DNA from: Methanosarcina mazei S-6
GTDB taxonomy: Archaea; Halobacteriota; Methanosarcinia; Methanosarcinales; Methanosarcinaceae
Reading direction: 5' to 3'
DNA: 64,000 nucleotides
Assembly (NCBI RefSeq): GCF_000970205.1
Contig: NZ_CP009512.1
Coordinates: 2,604,001 to 2,668,000 of the forward strand
Shown here: piece after piece, positions 16,805 to 27,800 of the stretch
How positions within the stretch are numbered: position 1 is the first letter of the stretch
Layout: every line of letters begins with the position of its first letter
Notes under the pieces: model-generated
Database searches by the model: none
What the model was told of the DNA's origin: nothing
The model's input: the letters and a program-made list of their open reading frames with translations, nothing else
Position numbers and translations under genes: made by a program

Positions 16805-17497
16805 TTATAAAAGTTTAGTCTGAGCCTCTCCCTTTGTGAGATGATTTATAAGAGCGTAAAAATCAGTCTGGACTCCCGCAGGAATCCTTACCACTGCAAT
16901 CCATGAGCCGTCACGCTGCCATTCTTCCTTTGTGATGGTTCCGGCTTTGGAAATGTCTCCGTATGCCTTTGGGGCATATTCGGGAGGGATTTTTACAGCA
17001 ATACTAATTTCTTCAAAACGTATAGGGATGAGCGGGCGAATGGCTTTCATCGTAATTGCTACCAGCTGATCCACGCTTTTTAAAGGGTCTATGTGCACCT
17101 TTGCCTCCTCCATCGCTCTCTCTATCCTTGCGGGAGGGTGAGGTGCTCTAGTTTGAGGGTTTATAGCATTTCTGGAAATGGTATAGATAACCTTTTTCTT
17201 TTTCTCTTCAAGCATTCGTTTTCTCTGCTCAGCGGTAAGCTGGAGCTCTCCGCTCTTCAGGATAACGGCAGCAATCTCAAAGGGATCGGTTGTTTCAAAG
17301 GAATTGATTATATCGGACTCCGCTGCCCGATCTCCTCTGTTTGCATCTTCGAAGATAGTTTCAACTGCCAGAATGTCTTCGAGGTTTACTTCTTCGCCTC
17401 GTTTATAGGCCAGAGCCCCTTCGGGCTCGACCAGGACTTCGAAATGTTTACTGCCTCTTTTAAGTCGAGCAGTCACTGCCTCGTCCAGGGACACCAT
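16805..17497 (-). CDS. ribosome maturation protein SBDS (Sdo1)
   Basis: The archaeal homologue of Shwachman-Bodian-Diamond protein, which acts with an elongation-factor-like GTPase to release the anti-association factor aIF6 from the large subunit. The text [20 protein letters not shown] matches the FYSH domain start. '[18 protein letters not shown]' in the middle helical domain is a family signature, and a ferredoxin-like third domain follows. The length of 230 residues is normal. It lies between psmA and rrp4 in the standard archaeal exosome-proteasome gene order. Confidence 0.96.
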   Translation of the reverse strand: MVSLDEAVTARLKRGSKHFEVLVEPEGALAYKRGEEVNLEDILAVETIFEDANRGDRAAESDIINSFETTDPFEIAAVILKSGELQLTAEQRKRMLEEKKKKVIYTISRNAINPQTRAPHPPARIERAMEEAKVHIDPLKSVDQLVAITMKAIRPLIPIRFEEISIAVKIPPEYAPKAYGDISKAGTITKEEWQRDGSWIAVVRIPAGVQTDFYALINHLTKGEAQTKLL

Positions 17498-17575
17498 TTT
17501 CGAATACCTTCTCTAAAATGCAGGGTTTGAGAATCAGAGTTTTCTGATTACTCATTCTCTAAATATTTATAGGTT

Positions 17576-18325
17576 TTATTCTTTGTTCTCATTTCCTTTG
17601 TGTTTCTCAAGGATCTGATGAACATAGTTCTCAACTTCTTCAGGACCTAATTTCCTGAATTTCTTATCCTCAAGGGACACAACACCCACTTCAAGAGTTC
17701 CGGCATCGAACTTGCCTTCAGCAGCTTTATAAAGAGCATCCATCCCGAGAAGGATAGCAGCATCAATGTTCATATCTTCCCTGTAGTCTGCCTCAAAGAC
17801 CTCGACGACTGCATTTCTGCCTGCGCCTATGGCTGTTGCCTTGTACTCAAGGAGAGCGCCGCTCGGGTCAGTCTCAAAAAGCCTTGGCTTGTTGTCGTCC
17901 ACGCCTGCAATCAGGAGTGCGGTTCCGTAAGGGCGAACCCCTCCGTACTGGGTGTATGTCTGCTTGTGGTCACAGATTTTCTTGGAGATAACCTCCACAC
18001 CAATGAGTTCGTCATATGAAACCCTGTTTACCTGGGCTTCTACACGGGCCCTGTCAACAAGAGAGCGGGCATCTGCCACAAGCCCTGAGGTTGCGGCTCC
18101 TATGTGGTCGTCAATCTGGAATATTTTTTCGATTGATTCGGCTTCCACAAGCCTGCTTGTTATTCGCTTGTCAACCAGCAGCACTACCCCATCGGCTGCC
18201 TTGATTCCTACGGCTGTTGTTCCCCTTTTGACCGCTTCGCGGGCATATTCTACCTGGAAAAGTCTTCCGTCAGGGCTGAAAACCGTAATTGCCCTGTCAT
18301 AACCCATCTGTGGTGCCATCTGCAT
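17576..18325 (-). CDS. psmA: proteasome subunit alpha
   Basis: Forms the outer rings of the 20S proteasome and gates substrate entry. The amino end has the gating and H0 helix signature [20 protein letters not shown], followed by KRGTTAVGI and '[16 protein letters not shown]'. It is 249 residues, as expected. There is no catalytic Thr, as usual for alpha subunits. The start ATG at 18325 is preceded by AAGGAGAT. Met3 is a close alternative. It is the first gene of the psmA-SBDS-rrp4-rrp41-rrp42 run. The 1.4 kb upstream has no gene. Confidence 0.97.
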   Translation of the reverse strand: MQMAPQMGYDRAITVFSPDGRLFQVEYAREAVKRGTTAVGIKAADGVVLLVDKRITSRLVEAESIEKIFQIDDHIGAATSGLVADARSLVDRARVEAQVNRVSYDELIGVEVISKKICDHKQTYTQYGGVRPYGTALLIAGVDDNKPRLFETDPSGALLEYKATAIGAGRNAVVEVFEADYREDMNIDAAILLGMDALYKAAEGKFDAGTLEVGVVSLEDKKFRKLGPEEVENYVHQILEKHKGNENKE

Positions 18326-19766
18326 ATTCCGTATCTCCTTGCCTTAATTTATATTCCATATTGTTTCAATTTTTCCCGGCCAGAAACCGGTTATTTTTCC
18401 TCAGGGATCTTAAATCCGCAGAACCGTGCGCTAAACCACCGCATGCCCAAAAAAGGCTTTGGTCAGTAAGCATTATATCTGTACGGATATCCTGAAAGTT
18501 CAGGAGAGAAAGTCCCGGACCCAGTGTTCAGGTAAGGAAACAGATTTTTGATTCCCTATAACGTATTTCTCCCTTATTAGAGTTTTTAGCATATTATGCG
18601 GGACTTTTTATCCTGAACCGATTTTTTGGACGAAGCCAGCGGAAAATACCCCGAATACAGGGATTTTAAAGGCACTTTTACCCTGTAAAGCACGTTTTCC
18701 TGGTATAGCCCGGATTACGCACTTAGGTTAGTTTTTTATGATTTATTACAGAGTCTGAAGGTTCATTCCAATGTTAACTATATCCGTAAATAAAGTGTAT
18801 TTACTCAGTTATAACGCTTATGAGAGTCAGGGACTTTTCTGGCGCCTAATGCCAGATTTGAAACGTATAAGGAAGAATATCCCCCTGCAGCCACCCTGAA
18901 CCCGGATAATGGAACGCCCTTAATCCAGACTCCCGGATTACCTGCGCACAAACTACTGAAAGTCTCTGTACAGCTGTTCTTCTGTCAATCAGTCCTGCCA
19001 ATCAGTATTATACTTTGTTACACTAATAATCATTCATTGTAGTATATATTAGACTGATTATATTCCAGCCCCGGACTTTTCAGCCCCCGGGGATTTATCC
19101 TTAATTCATTTGCTGGTAATTAAACTGGCTGACTCGTTTATGTAATTAAATTTATGTAATTAATTAGACAATTGATCAACACAGGTTTATATTGCTCAAT
19201 ACTGGTTTTAACACTGATTTATAATACCGGTTCTAACACTGGTTTTAATCTGGTTTTAATAATGGTTTATAATACTGTTTATCAGTATCTCAGAATTCTG
19301 TTCACTGATTTAAGGCGGTTATCAGTCTTATTTCATATAAACAGGACCGGATATAAGCAATACAGAATATAAACCCTATGAGCCATTTTGTGTCCATCGT
19401 ATGTAAAGATGCATATAATACTAATTTTGAATTAATATTCAAGCAGGATAAGACATGCTGATCTTCTTAATAAATGTTATTATGTATGTATAAATATTCT
19501 TATCAAAATCTTCCGCACACGTCACAAAGGTTGCAGGAGATAATCCAGTGCAGTATCAAGGGTTTAGACTCCAGTATTCAAAAGTAATCACAGAAGATGA
19601 ATACTAACATAAGAATGAATAATAACACAAATAAGATCAGTAAAGCAAACTGAAAACCCTGAAGACCAGCGCCCGGGAACTGATTTCCCAGGATTTCAGG
19701 TAAAGCTCCTAGGTCTTGGTTTATTCAGAGACCTGAACCAGCTCCACTGATACCTGTTACCAGGCT
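18326..19766. other. 1.4-kb gap between RNase P and proteasome genes
   Basis: No protein gene is convincing in any frame. AT-rich stretches alternate with moderately GC-rich ones, notably 18400-18560 and 18860-19100. A degenerate tandem repeat of TGGTTTTAA-AC-like units lies at about 19195-19275. The region must contain the psmA promoter (minus strand). The GC-richer parts could hide a non-coding RNA, but no known RNA signature was verified. Confidence 0.5.
19195..19280. repeat. degenerate ACTGGTTTTAA repeat
   Basis: Five or six imperfect copies of a unit like ACTGGTTTTAA or ACCGGTTCTAA, spaced 10-20 bases apart. There is no coding potential. It lies in the gap upstream of psmA. Confidence 0.6.
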
Positions 19767-20117
19767 TCAGGAGCTGAATACACCTTCATCCTGCAGAAAC
19801 TTTTCCGTAGCCCTTTTAACAGTACCGGAAACTCCCAGGACGTGCAGAGTTGCCCTTTTACCGTTGATCCGGGTAAGAGCAGCCAGAGAGGCTCTCGTTT
19901 GCTTAACTTTTGTGTGAGAGCACTGGATAATGCCCTTTCCGTTTTCGAACCCCAGCACCCTTATGTCGCAGTCGCTGGTTGTAACGTCTCCGAGCAGTGA
20001 AGACGCGGAAGACATAACCTCTTTAACAATATCGCTTCTGCTAGCTGGCTCTTCCGAGATCAGCTCAAAAGCAAGATAGCGCTTTTTAGCGCGGAGTGAA
20101 GGGAGCAGGCGTTTCAA
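19767..20117 (-). CDS. rnp2: ribonuclease P protein component 2 (Pop5/Rpp14 family)
   Basis: A protein subunit of archaeal RNase P, which removes the 5' leader from pre-tRNA together with the RNA subunit. The text MKRLLPSLRAKKRYLAFEL is the typical Pop5 opening, with 'S..LLGD..TS..D..VLGFENGKGIIQCSH' and a closing TLHVLGVSGTVKRA. It is 116 residues, as usual. Its start overlaps the stop of the p30 gene by four bases (ATGA type), so the two are translationally coupled. Pop5 and p30 work as a pair, which matches the coupling. Confidence 0.95.
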   Translation of the reverse strand: MKRLLPSLRAKKRYLAFELISEEPASRSDIVKEVMSSASSLLGDVTTSDCDIRVLGFENGKGIIQCSHTKVKQTRASLAALTRINGKRATLHVLGVSGTVKRATEKFLQDEGVFSS

Positions 20118-20825
20118 AAGATATCCTCTCCTTCAAGAACTTCGATCCCTTCCCTTACATATCCCGGGCCAGGGCGGTTCTTTTTTATAATTTTTTTCGG
20201 AACGGTGCTTAAAGCATCAAGCGCTTCATCCTCTTCAAGCCCGCAGACCTCAGCAAAAGCAAGAGTCTCCATGGGGGAGCGAAGATCATAGCAGGACATG
20301 GCATCACTGCACAGCACAAGGGGGACATCGTATTTTCTGGCAAGCTCAAGGTTTGCCTTAAGGTCAGAGAGCATACGGATGCGCCTTGAACCCCGGGAAT
20401 GTAAAAGAGGCCTTAACGTAATGCCTATTGCAACTCCATTTTCTGCGGCTGCTTTTGCCAGTACCTGATTTAACCCGCTGCTTTTGTCGAATGCAGGATG
20501 GTTAAGGATATCCACTCTGGGGTTTTCAAGTGCAGCCCTGTTGACTGCTTCGGATCCCCCGTGCACGATCAGGACATCCATTGAGCTCCTGAATTTTCCT
20601 ACTAAACCGTGAAGTTTCGAAGGGTTTTCTTCCACAAGCTCAATTCCCCTGAAAACTTCAAATCCTTCAATCGAAGGCAGTACCGGTTTTTTACTCGGGA
20701 GTTTGTCAGAATGGTTGGCAAGGGCAATCCCGCTGTATCCCAAATGCCGGGAAAGGGAAGACAGTTCCTCTACAGCATTAGCCCCGTCCGGGACAGCATG
20801 AACACAAAAATCGTAAAATTCAGGT

Positions 20826-20833
<8 letters not shown>
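20114..20833 (-). CDS. rnp3: ribonuclease P protein component 3 (Rpp30/p30, PHP-like fold)
   Basis: An RNase P subunit with a TIM/PHP-type barrel. The text FYDFCVHAVPDGANAVEEL at the start, GIALANHSDK, VHGGSEAVNRAALENPRVDILNHP and VPLVLCSDAMSCYDLRSP match the family. It is 239 residues, as usual. It pairs with Pop5 (rnp2), whose gene overlaps its end. The start overlaps the end of the COG1325 gene by eight bases, so L15e-COG1325-p30-Pop5 form one tight operon. Confidence 0.94.
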
Positions 20834-21871
<1,038 letters not shown>

Positions 21872-22087
21872 TCACTTATGTTTCACGGTTCAGCCCTGCC
21901 AGCAGGACCACATCCCAACGGGACCTAATCCCGAAAATGAAACATGCGATACAACTGAATCATTTGATTTAAAGCTTTGCCCCCTTCAAAGCTTTCAGGA
22001 AGAATCAGTCAATAAGTCAGTCAATAAGTCAATCAATCAAATTTCCAGAAATATATCTCCGGGATTTTCCTGTAAAGATTAACATAC

Positions 22088-22095
22088 AATTATCT
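22088..22095. repeat. left target-site duplication of the IS1-type element
   Basis: AATTATCT, repeated exactly at 23295-23302. Eight bases suits the IS1 family. Confidence 0.9.
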
Positions 22096-23294
22096 GGTCG
22101 TGTCCTCAAATCATTGACTTAGTTTTATATAATCTTGAATCTATTATTATTTGGGGGCATCTTAATCACTTCTGAAATCGATTTTTCACAATTTTTTTGC
22201 TGGAACAAAGACTGCACTGATTATGGAATTAAAAATCAAGGGAATATAGTCCTTAAAGAAAGATATGGTAAAAATAACCATGCTCTTTTTAAATGTAAAA
22301 CTTGTAAAAAATGTTTTAGTGAAACCAAAGGTACAATATTTTTCGAATTAAACACTCCAGATGAAGAAGTTCTAAGGACAATAGCTATGCTTCCTGAAAA
22401 AGGCAGTATTCGTGGAGTTGCAAGAGCTACTGGACATAGTAAAGACACTATTTGTAGATGGCTTGAGATTGCAGGAACCCATGCAGAAGAAGTTACAACT
22501 TATTTCCTCAAAAATCTTAATCTTACGAGAGTAGAGGTTGATGAGATCTGGTCATATATAAAAAAAAGCAAAAAAATGTGACTGACGAGGATTCTGAAGA
22601 GTGTGGGGATGTGTATTCACTTACAGCAATCAAAAGTGACACAAGATTGCTCCTTTCTCATCATGAAGGAAAACGTAGTGCTGAGGATGCTATAGAGTTA
22701 TTTAAAGAAGTTGAGAAGATGCGTTCCACATCTTCTCCTATTCCTGTATTTACCTCAGATGATTGGGATGCCTTTGAAGAAGCACTTATAAACGTTTATG
22801 GTAAAATCGAGTTGCCACAATACAAAGGTATCGGAAGAAAACCGCTACCTAAACTGGTTCCACCTGACGATTTAAAATATGTCAAAGTATTGAAGAAAAA
22901 GGTAAAAAATTATGTAGTTGAAACAGTTCAACGTATCATCTTTGGAGATCCTGATGAGATATTCGAAATGCTTGGAGCTGATGCGGATAGTTATATTGGA
23001 ACTTCTTATGCAGAAAGGATTAACCTTACGATAAGGACATCTCTTGCAAGATTTATAAGAAAAGGAATGAATTTCAGTAAAACCAAAAGGATGCATCAGA
23101 AAGCTATTGATTTATTCCAGGCATGGTATAACTTTATAAAACCTCATAAGTCTCTAAGGCTAAAAATAGATTCTGGAAACAGAAAATGGTTTCAAAGGAC
23201 TCCAGCTATGGCAGAAGGAATAACTGATCACATATGGAGTTTAAAGGAACTATTAACATTTAGAGTTCCTGTTCAATAATATGAGGACACGACC
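22096..23294 (+). mobile_element. complete IS1-family insertion sequence (1199 bp)
   Basis: Terminal inverted repeats start GGTCGTGTCCTCA and match at 20 of the outer 22 positions. An exact 8-bp duplication AATTATCT flanks the element. It contains two overlapping reading frames that make one transposase by a -1 frameshift. The element is complete and, judging from its perfect target duplication, was inserted recently. It lies between the L15e promoter and a DUF2207 gene and disrupts no recognised gene. Confidence 0.93.
22135..23279 (+). CDS. IS1-family transposase made by -1 frameshift (about 381 aa)
   Basis: The first frame (22135-22581) has a zinc finger (FKCKTCKKCFSE), a helix-turn-helix (GSIRGVARATGHSKDTICRWL) and the first catalytic Asp in VEVDEIWSY, then stops at TGA 22579-22581. 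The second frame (22578-23279) holds the second Asp (FTSDDWDAFEEAL) and the catalytic Glu in YAERINLTIRT. A run of seven A at 22570-22576, with zero-frame codons AAA AAA ATG, allows a -1 slip to AAA AAA AAT GTG. This joins the halves as ...KKNVTDED. Programmed -1 slippage on A-runs is the established IS1 mechanism. TTG at 22135 is the longest start and the real one may be a little later. Confidence 0.85.
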
Positions 23295-23302
23295 AATTAT
23301 CT
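23295..23302. repeat. right target-site duplication of the IS1-type element
   Basis: AATTATCT, an exact copy of 22088-22095. Confidence 0.9.
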
Positions 23303-23455
23303 TTCAGCACAGAAATTCCCGTTAAACAGCCTGGGAATCTCCAGAGATTAATTTTTTCCCGTTGTCATATATTAAAAAAACCGGGTTCTGGAAATAAGTA
23401 TTAAGAAGACTCCAGGGAATTAAAGCATATAACGGGGGATCTGGAGGAAAATCTA

Positions 23456-25582
23456 TTGAGGCTCTCGAATGGTTCTTTTGAACCTGCCAGAGGATCAAAT
23501 GTCGCCAGAGGATCAAATGTCGCCAGAGGATCAGGTGTCAATTCAATAGCACTGAAAATATTTCTTCTTTTGCTGATTGTTCCTTTTCTGTCACCTCAGA
23601 CAAGTGCAAGAGATTACACCCTGGAAGAAGCGACAGCGAATATTACTATTTACCCGGAAGGCGCAGTTCACGTTGAAGAATCGGTTTCCTACACTTTTGA
23701 TGGAGATTACAACTATGTTTACAGAATGATCAGGACATCAACAGAAGAATCCATTCGGAATATTAAGGGTTACTGTTCTGACGATGCATGCAAATTCAGA
23801 GTTGAAAGGATTTCTGAAGGATACAGGTTAATAGGCGATCTTCCGGAACATACTCCGGAAAATTTGACCTTTTATGTATCTTATGACCATTACGGAGCGG
23901 TCAAAGTCCACGATGACGTTTCCGAATTTCGCAGACAATGGGGCGAAGAATGGGAGAAGCCGCTTGGAAACCTGAAAGTAAACATTACCTTTCCGCTAAA
24001 AAACGACAGTGAAATCCTTTACTGGACTCACCCTGCCGGCTATACGCAGGAAGAGAACTTAAATCATAATGTCCTCAATTTAAAGACAGAAGAGATCCCC
24101 TCTTCTTACGATTATAAAGTCAGAGTGGTTTTTCCGAAAATAGAATCACCAGATTCCAGCTCTGTCCAGATAGATAACGAGAAAAATCTTGAAAAAATAC
24201 TGGCTGAGGAAAAAGAATATCGACAGAAAGAGTTGAAGTTAGAAGGGCTTTATGACATAACCCTTTACTTCCTGTTCTTCGTCCTTGTGATTCCTGTCTT
24301 TATATACCTGATATACGGGAGAGAACTGAAAACAGGTTTAGAAGAGAAAACAGGTTACGAAGGGGAAACAAACTCTGAGGAGAAAACAAACTCTGAGGGG
24401 AAAACAAACCCTGAAGAGAAAACAGATCACGAAATGGAAACAAACTCTGAAGAGGGGGCAGGTCACGAAAAGGAAACAGGTCATGAAGACAGATCAGATC
24501 ACGAAAGTAAAACAGATTACAAGAGGAAAATACGTTTAATAGAAATATATAAACGAAAGCCAGACGAGGATTTCAGACCTGCCGTTGTCAACGCTATTAT
24601 GAAAGGGAGACTGGGAATCCCCACAATTGACGGATTTACTGCCACATTCATGGACCTTGCTAATCGTGGTTATATTTCTCTGAGGAATTCAGGACCCGAA
24701 GAGGCAGACTCATCAAACATTTCAGGGTCAGAGCCAGAAGACTTCATGATAGAACTCAACCATGAAATGTGTCCCGAAATTAAAGGAAAGTATTATGAAA
24801 TTGAAGGAAAACATCCCGAAGTTAGAGGAAGCAAATCCGAACTGAAAGAATCCGAGCTGATAGACTTTGAAAAAGATATACTCAAGCTGTTAAATGATCA
24901 CTCTTCCGAAAGAAAAATCTCCTGGAGAGAATTCAGAAAGGAGCTCGAAGGTACAGAGGAGTTTTATAAGTTTATAATGTCATGGGGGAAAAAAGTTCGG
25001 AAACATAGTGAAATTGACAGGTTTTTCCAGTCAACAGGAAGTACATATATGAACCTGTTTTCCCGGGCTATTCTTGCATCTGCGATTGTTTATTATATTG
25101 CGCTTTCAGGATATTTTCCTTCAAGCGAGTTTCCGGGAGTGTCAAAGGTTAATACGCTGACCGCTTTGATAGGGATCTGGGGATTTATTATGACAAAAAA
25201 CTCAGAGATATTTGTAAAGGTATTCGGGCGCTGGACATCTGAAGGGAAGCTCTACTATGAACTCTGGGGCAATTTTAGAGAATATATCACGGACCAGTCT
25301 GCTCTCAAAAATTGTCCTCCTGAATCCGTGAAAATATGGGATTCGTATCTGGTGTATGCAGCTTCCCTGGGAGTTGCAAAGCAGGCTTTTAGAAATATGT
25401 CCCTTATTGTTCCTTTTGAAAAGCTTGAAGAGAGCAGTTTCCGCCCTATAAGCTACCATTATTATGATCATTCCGTGCACGGATTTGAAAATGCCTGTTC
25501 TTCACCCAATCAGGGCGTGGATGGAACAGAAAGAAGCAGTAAGAGCAGCAGTTTTAAGGAGAGGGGCGACGGGCCTGAATAA
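23456..25582 (+). CDS. DUF2207 membrane protein with acidic linker (708 aa)
   Basis: A predicted membrane protein. A signal segment (about residues 34-52, LKIFLLLLIVPFLSP) is followed by an extracytoplasmic DUF2207 domain (about 55-260: ITIYPEGAVHVEESVSYTF, a CSDDACKF Cys pair, VSYDHYGAVKVH). A membrane helix is at about 265-287. Then comes a low-complexity linker of about 65 residues made of repeated (G/S)(H/S)E.(E/K)T units, and a cytoplasmic domain ending near two more membrane segments (about 535-590). Start TTG at 23456 has GGAGG upstream. The first 30 residues include three copies of ARGSNV encoded by an 18-bp tandem repeat. Paralogous to the next gene. DUF2207 proteins often accompany LemA, as here. 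Function unknown. Confidence 0.88.
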   Translation: MRLSNGSFEPARGSNVARGSNVARGSGVNSIALKIFLLLLIVPFLSPQTSARDYTLEEATANITIYPEGAVHVEESVSYTFDGDYNYVYRMIRTSTEESIRNIKGYCSDDACKFRVERISEGYRLIGDLPEHTPENLTFYVSYDHYGAVKVHDDVSEFRRQWGEEWEKPLGNLKVNITFPLKNDSEILYWTHPAGYTQEENLNHNVLNLKTEEIPSSYDYKVRVVFPKIESPDSSSVQIDNEKNLEKILAEEKEYRQKELKLEGLYDITLYFLFFVLVIPVFIYLIYGRELKTGLEEKTGYEGETNSEEKTNSEGKTNPEEKTDHEMETNSEEGAGHEKETGHEDRSDHESKTDYKRKIRLIEIYKRKPDEDFRPAVVNAIMKGRLGIPTIDGFTATFMDLANRGYISLRNSGPEEADSSNISGSEPEDFMIELNHEMCPEIKGKYYEIEGKHPEVRGSKSELKESELIDFEKDILKLLNDHSSERKISWREFRKELEGTEEFYKFIMSWGKKVRKHSEIDRFFQSTGSTYMNLFSRAILASAIVYYIALSGYFPSSEFPGVSKVNTLTALIGIWGFIMTKNSEIFVKVFGRWTSEGKLYYELWGNFREYITDQSALKNCPPESVKIWDSYLVYAASLGVAKQAFRNMSLIVPFEKLEESSFRPISYHYYDHSVHGFENACSSPNQGVDGTERSSKSSSFKERGDGPE
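23486..23539 (+). repeat. 18-bp in-frame tandem repeat, three copies
   Basis: GCCAGAGGATCAAATGTC at 23486, 23504 and 23522, the third with two changes. It encodes ARGSNV, ARGSNV, ARGSGV ahead of the signal segment of the DUF2207 protein. The paralogue at 25839 lacks it. Confidence 0.95.
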
Positions 25583-25602
25583 GTTACTTCAGTACCTTAA
25601 TA

Positions 25603-25641
25603 AGTACTCTGTAATAGTACTCTGTAATAGTACTCTGTAAT
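25603..25641. repeat. 13-bp tandem repeat, three copies
   Basis: AGTACTCTGTAAT three times in succession, about 20 bases after the first DUF2207 stop codon. No coding role. Confidence 0.9.
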
Positions 25642-25838
25642 AATAGAGACCACTGTAAAACTGAGAAAACAAATTGAAAGAACTCAAATTGAAAGAACTG
25701 CCAGCTTTTAAAGATTTTATGTTTCCAAATTACAAACTGTCTCTTTTGGTCTCTTTTTTATTTTCGTTCTGTTTATTTACATAAAACTCCAATAAAATAT
25801 TAATATCCAAAAGATAATATAGAGTTGGAGGATTCCGG

Positions 25839-27692
25839 TTGAGATTTTCGAAAGGCTCTGCTGAACCTGTCAGAGAAGTAAATACTAATTCTGCGGTCTT
25901 AAAAATAGCTATAACAACTGTTATTCTGCTTGTCTTTCTCTGTCTGGTGCCTTCAGCCAGTGCTAGAGACTATGCTCTGGAAGAAGCAGGAACGAATATA
26001 ACTATAGATTCCAGAGGCCTGGTCCATGTTGAAGAATCGATTTCATACGCATTTGACGGAGATTACAGTGAAGTATTTAGAATCCTGGAAGTGCCGTCCG
26101 GGGAATCAATCCAGAATATTACAGGACATTGTTCAGATGAGGCTTGCAGGTTCAGAGTAGAAGAGACTTCCAGAGGCTATGAGCTGATAGGCGAACTTCC
26201 TTCCCCCACTCCACAAAAAGTGACTTTTTTTATTTCTTATGACCATTACGGCGCAGTCAAGGTCCACAGCGATATTTCGGAATTCCATTATAAGCTCTGG
26301 GGTGAAGAATGGGAAAAGCCCCTCGGAAACCTGAGAGGAAACATTACGCTCCCTGTGGAAAGCGAGAATGAGCTTCAGTACTGGATCCATCCGACCGGCT
26401 ATACCCGGAATATCGATGTGGAAAAAAATGTGGTAAATTTAAGGACAAAAGAAATTCCTTCATATCAATGGTATGAAATCAGGGTTGTTTTTCCAAGGAT
26501 AGAGTCTCCCGATTCCAGCTTTGTCAAGATAGACGATGCAGAGGGCCTTGAAGAAATTCTTGCTATTGAAAATGAATATCAGCAAAAAGGCTCGATTTTA
26601 AAAGGCCTTTACGGGCTGATAATTTTATCCACTCTCATTGCCCTTGCACTGCCACTTTTCATTTATTTGAGGTACGGGAGAGAACCGGAAATTGGTTACG
26701 AAGCAATATATGAAAGAGAGCCGCCTACGGCATCCAGACCAGCAGTTGTCAATGCCATTATGCGGGGAAAAATAGGCACCCCCACGATGGACGGGTTTAC
26801 TGCTACGGTAATGAACCTTGCTAACCTTGGTTACATTTCTCTCAGGACTGTAAAATCTGAAGAACGAAGGGCACTGAGCCTTTTCAAATCCGAGGATGAA
26901 GACATTTTAATTGAAATTGCCAGCCCGGTGTCGTATTCAGGAGCTAGGGGAGACCTCCCGAAACTGGAAGACTTCGAGAAAGACGTGCTCAACTTATTGA
27001 AAAAACATTCTTCAGGAAACAAAATTTCATGGGCCAGGTTGAAAAAAGAACTTGGAAAAGGAACCGGCTTCTATGAATTTATCACTGCATGGAATAAGAA
27101 GGTTGAAAAGCATGTCGTGATTGAGAAACTCTTCCGGTCAACAGGAAATAAATACATGGTTATTTTCAGCATTGCAATTCTGATCGTAGCAATTGCTTAT
27201 TTTATCATACTATCCAATTATTTCCCTTCAGATGCATTTCCCCTTGCATCCAGTGCCAATTTGCTGGTGGCTTTTATAACAGTCTTTTCAGTAATCATGA
27301 TAATTTTCTCCAGCGCGTTTGAAAAAGTCCTCGGGCGCTGGACTCCTGAAGGAAGGCTCTATTATAAAAAATGGGCTAACTTCAAAAAATACCTCACAGA
27401 TTTTTCCGCGCTCAAGGAACATCCCCCGGAATCAATCGAACTCTGGGACTCATATCTTGTTTATGCAACCGCCCTTGGAGTCGCAGAAGAAGTCCTTAAA
27501 AATATGTCCTTAGTCGTTCCTGCTGAACAGCTTAAAGCAAGCCACTTTTACTATGTGCACCACAGCTATGGCCAGTTCGGTTCCGGGTTTGGGAATGCTT
27601 ACACATCATCTGCCCCATCTTCGAGCGGAAGCGGAGGCGGAGTGGGCGGTGTTGGAGGCGGCTCGGGCGGTGGAGGAGGAGGAGCCCGATAA
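25839..27692 (+). CDS. DUF2207 membrane protein with Gly-rich end (617 aa)
   Basis: A close paralogue of the preceding gene without the acidic linker. A signal segment lies at about residues 22-44. The DUF2207 domain reads ITIDSRGLVHVEESISYAF, CSDEACRF and ISYDHYGAVKVH. A membrane helix is at about 255-278, then a cytoplasmic region (RPAVVNAIMRGKIGTPTMDGFTA), two further membrane helices (about 430-480) and a Gly/Ser carboxyl end (GSGGGVGGVGGGSGGGGGG). That tail is typical of full-length DUF2207 proteins and is missing from the first copy. Start TTG at 25839 with GGAGG nine bases upstream. LemA follows about 110 bases downstream and is probably co-transcribed. Confidence 0.9.
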   Translation: MRFSKGSAEPVREVNTNSAVLKIAITTVILLVFLCLVPSASARDYALEEAGTNITIDSRGLVHVEESISYAFDGDYSEVFRILEVPSGESIQNITGHCSDEACRFRVEETSRGYELIGELPSPTPQKVTFFISYDHYGAVKVHSDISEFHYKLWGEEWEKPLGNLRGNITLPVESENELQYWIHPTGYTRNIDVEKNVVNLRTKEIPSYQWYEIRVVFPRIESPDSSFVKIDDAEGLEEILAIENEYQQKGSILKGLYGLIILSTLIALALPLFIYLRYGREPEIGYEAIYEREPPTASRPAVVNAIMRGKIGTPTMDGFTATVMNLANLGYISLRTVKSEERRALSLFKSEDEDILIEIASPVSYSGARGDLPKLEDFEKDVLNLLKKHSSGNKISWARLKKELGKGTGFYEFITAWNKKVEKHVVIEKLFRSTGNKYMVIFSIAILIVAIAYFIILSNYFPSDAFPLASSANLLVAFITVFSVIMIIFSSAFEKVLGRWTPEGRLYYKKWANFKKYLTDFSALKEHPPESIELWDSYLVYATALGVAEEVLKNMSLVVPAEQLKASHFYYVHHSYGQFGSGFGNAYTSSAPSSSGSGGGVGGVGGGSGGGGGGAR

Positions 27693-27800
27693 AATACTTT
27701 TGAAGAAAACCGTGGTCAAAGTAACTGAAGAAAGAAGGAAAACGTGACAGGAGAAACAGTGATGGAAGGAAGCAGTTAACGAAGGAGAAGGTGATCTATA

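Noticed and set aside
18400-18450. A reverse-strand stretch resembling a tRNA-Leu anticodon region (GGATTTAAGATCC)
   Set aside because: No matching acceptor stem or T loop could be found around it, and the anticodon stem has mismatches.
18500-18530. GAGAGAAAGTCCCGG, which recalls the conserved GAAAGTCC of RNase P RNA
   Set aside because: The other conserved RNase P RNA regions were not seen and the flanks are AT rich. An Infernal scan would be needed before calling it.
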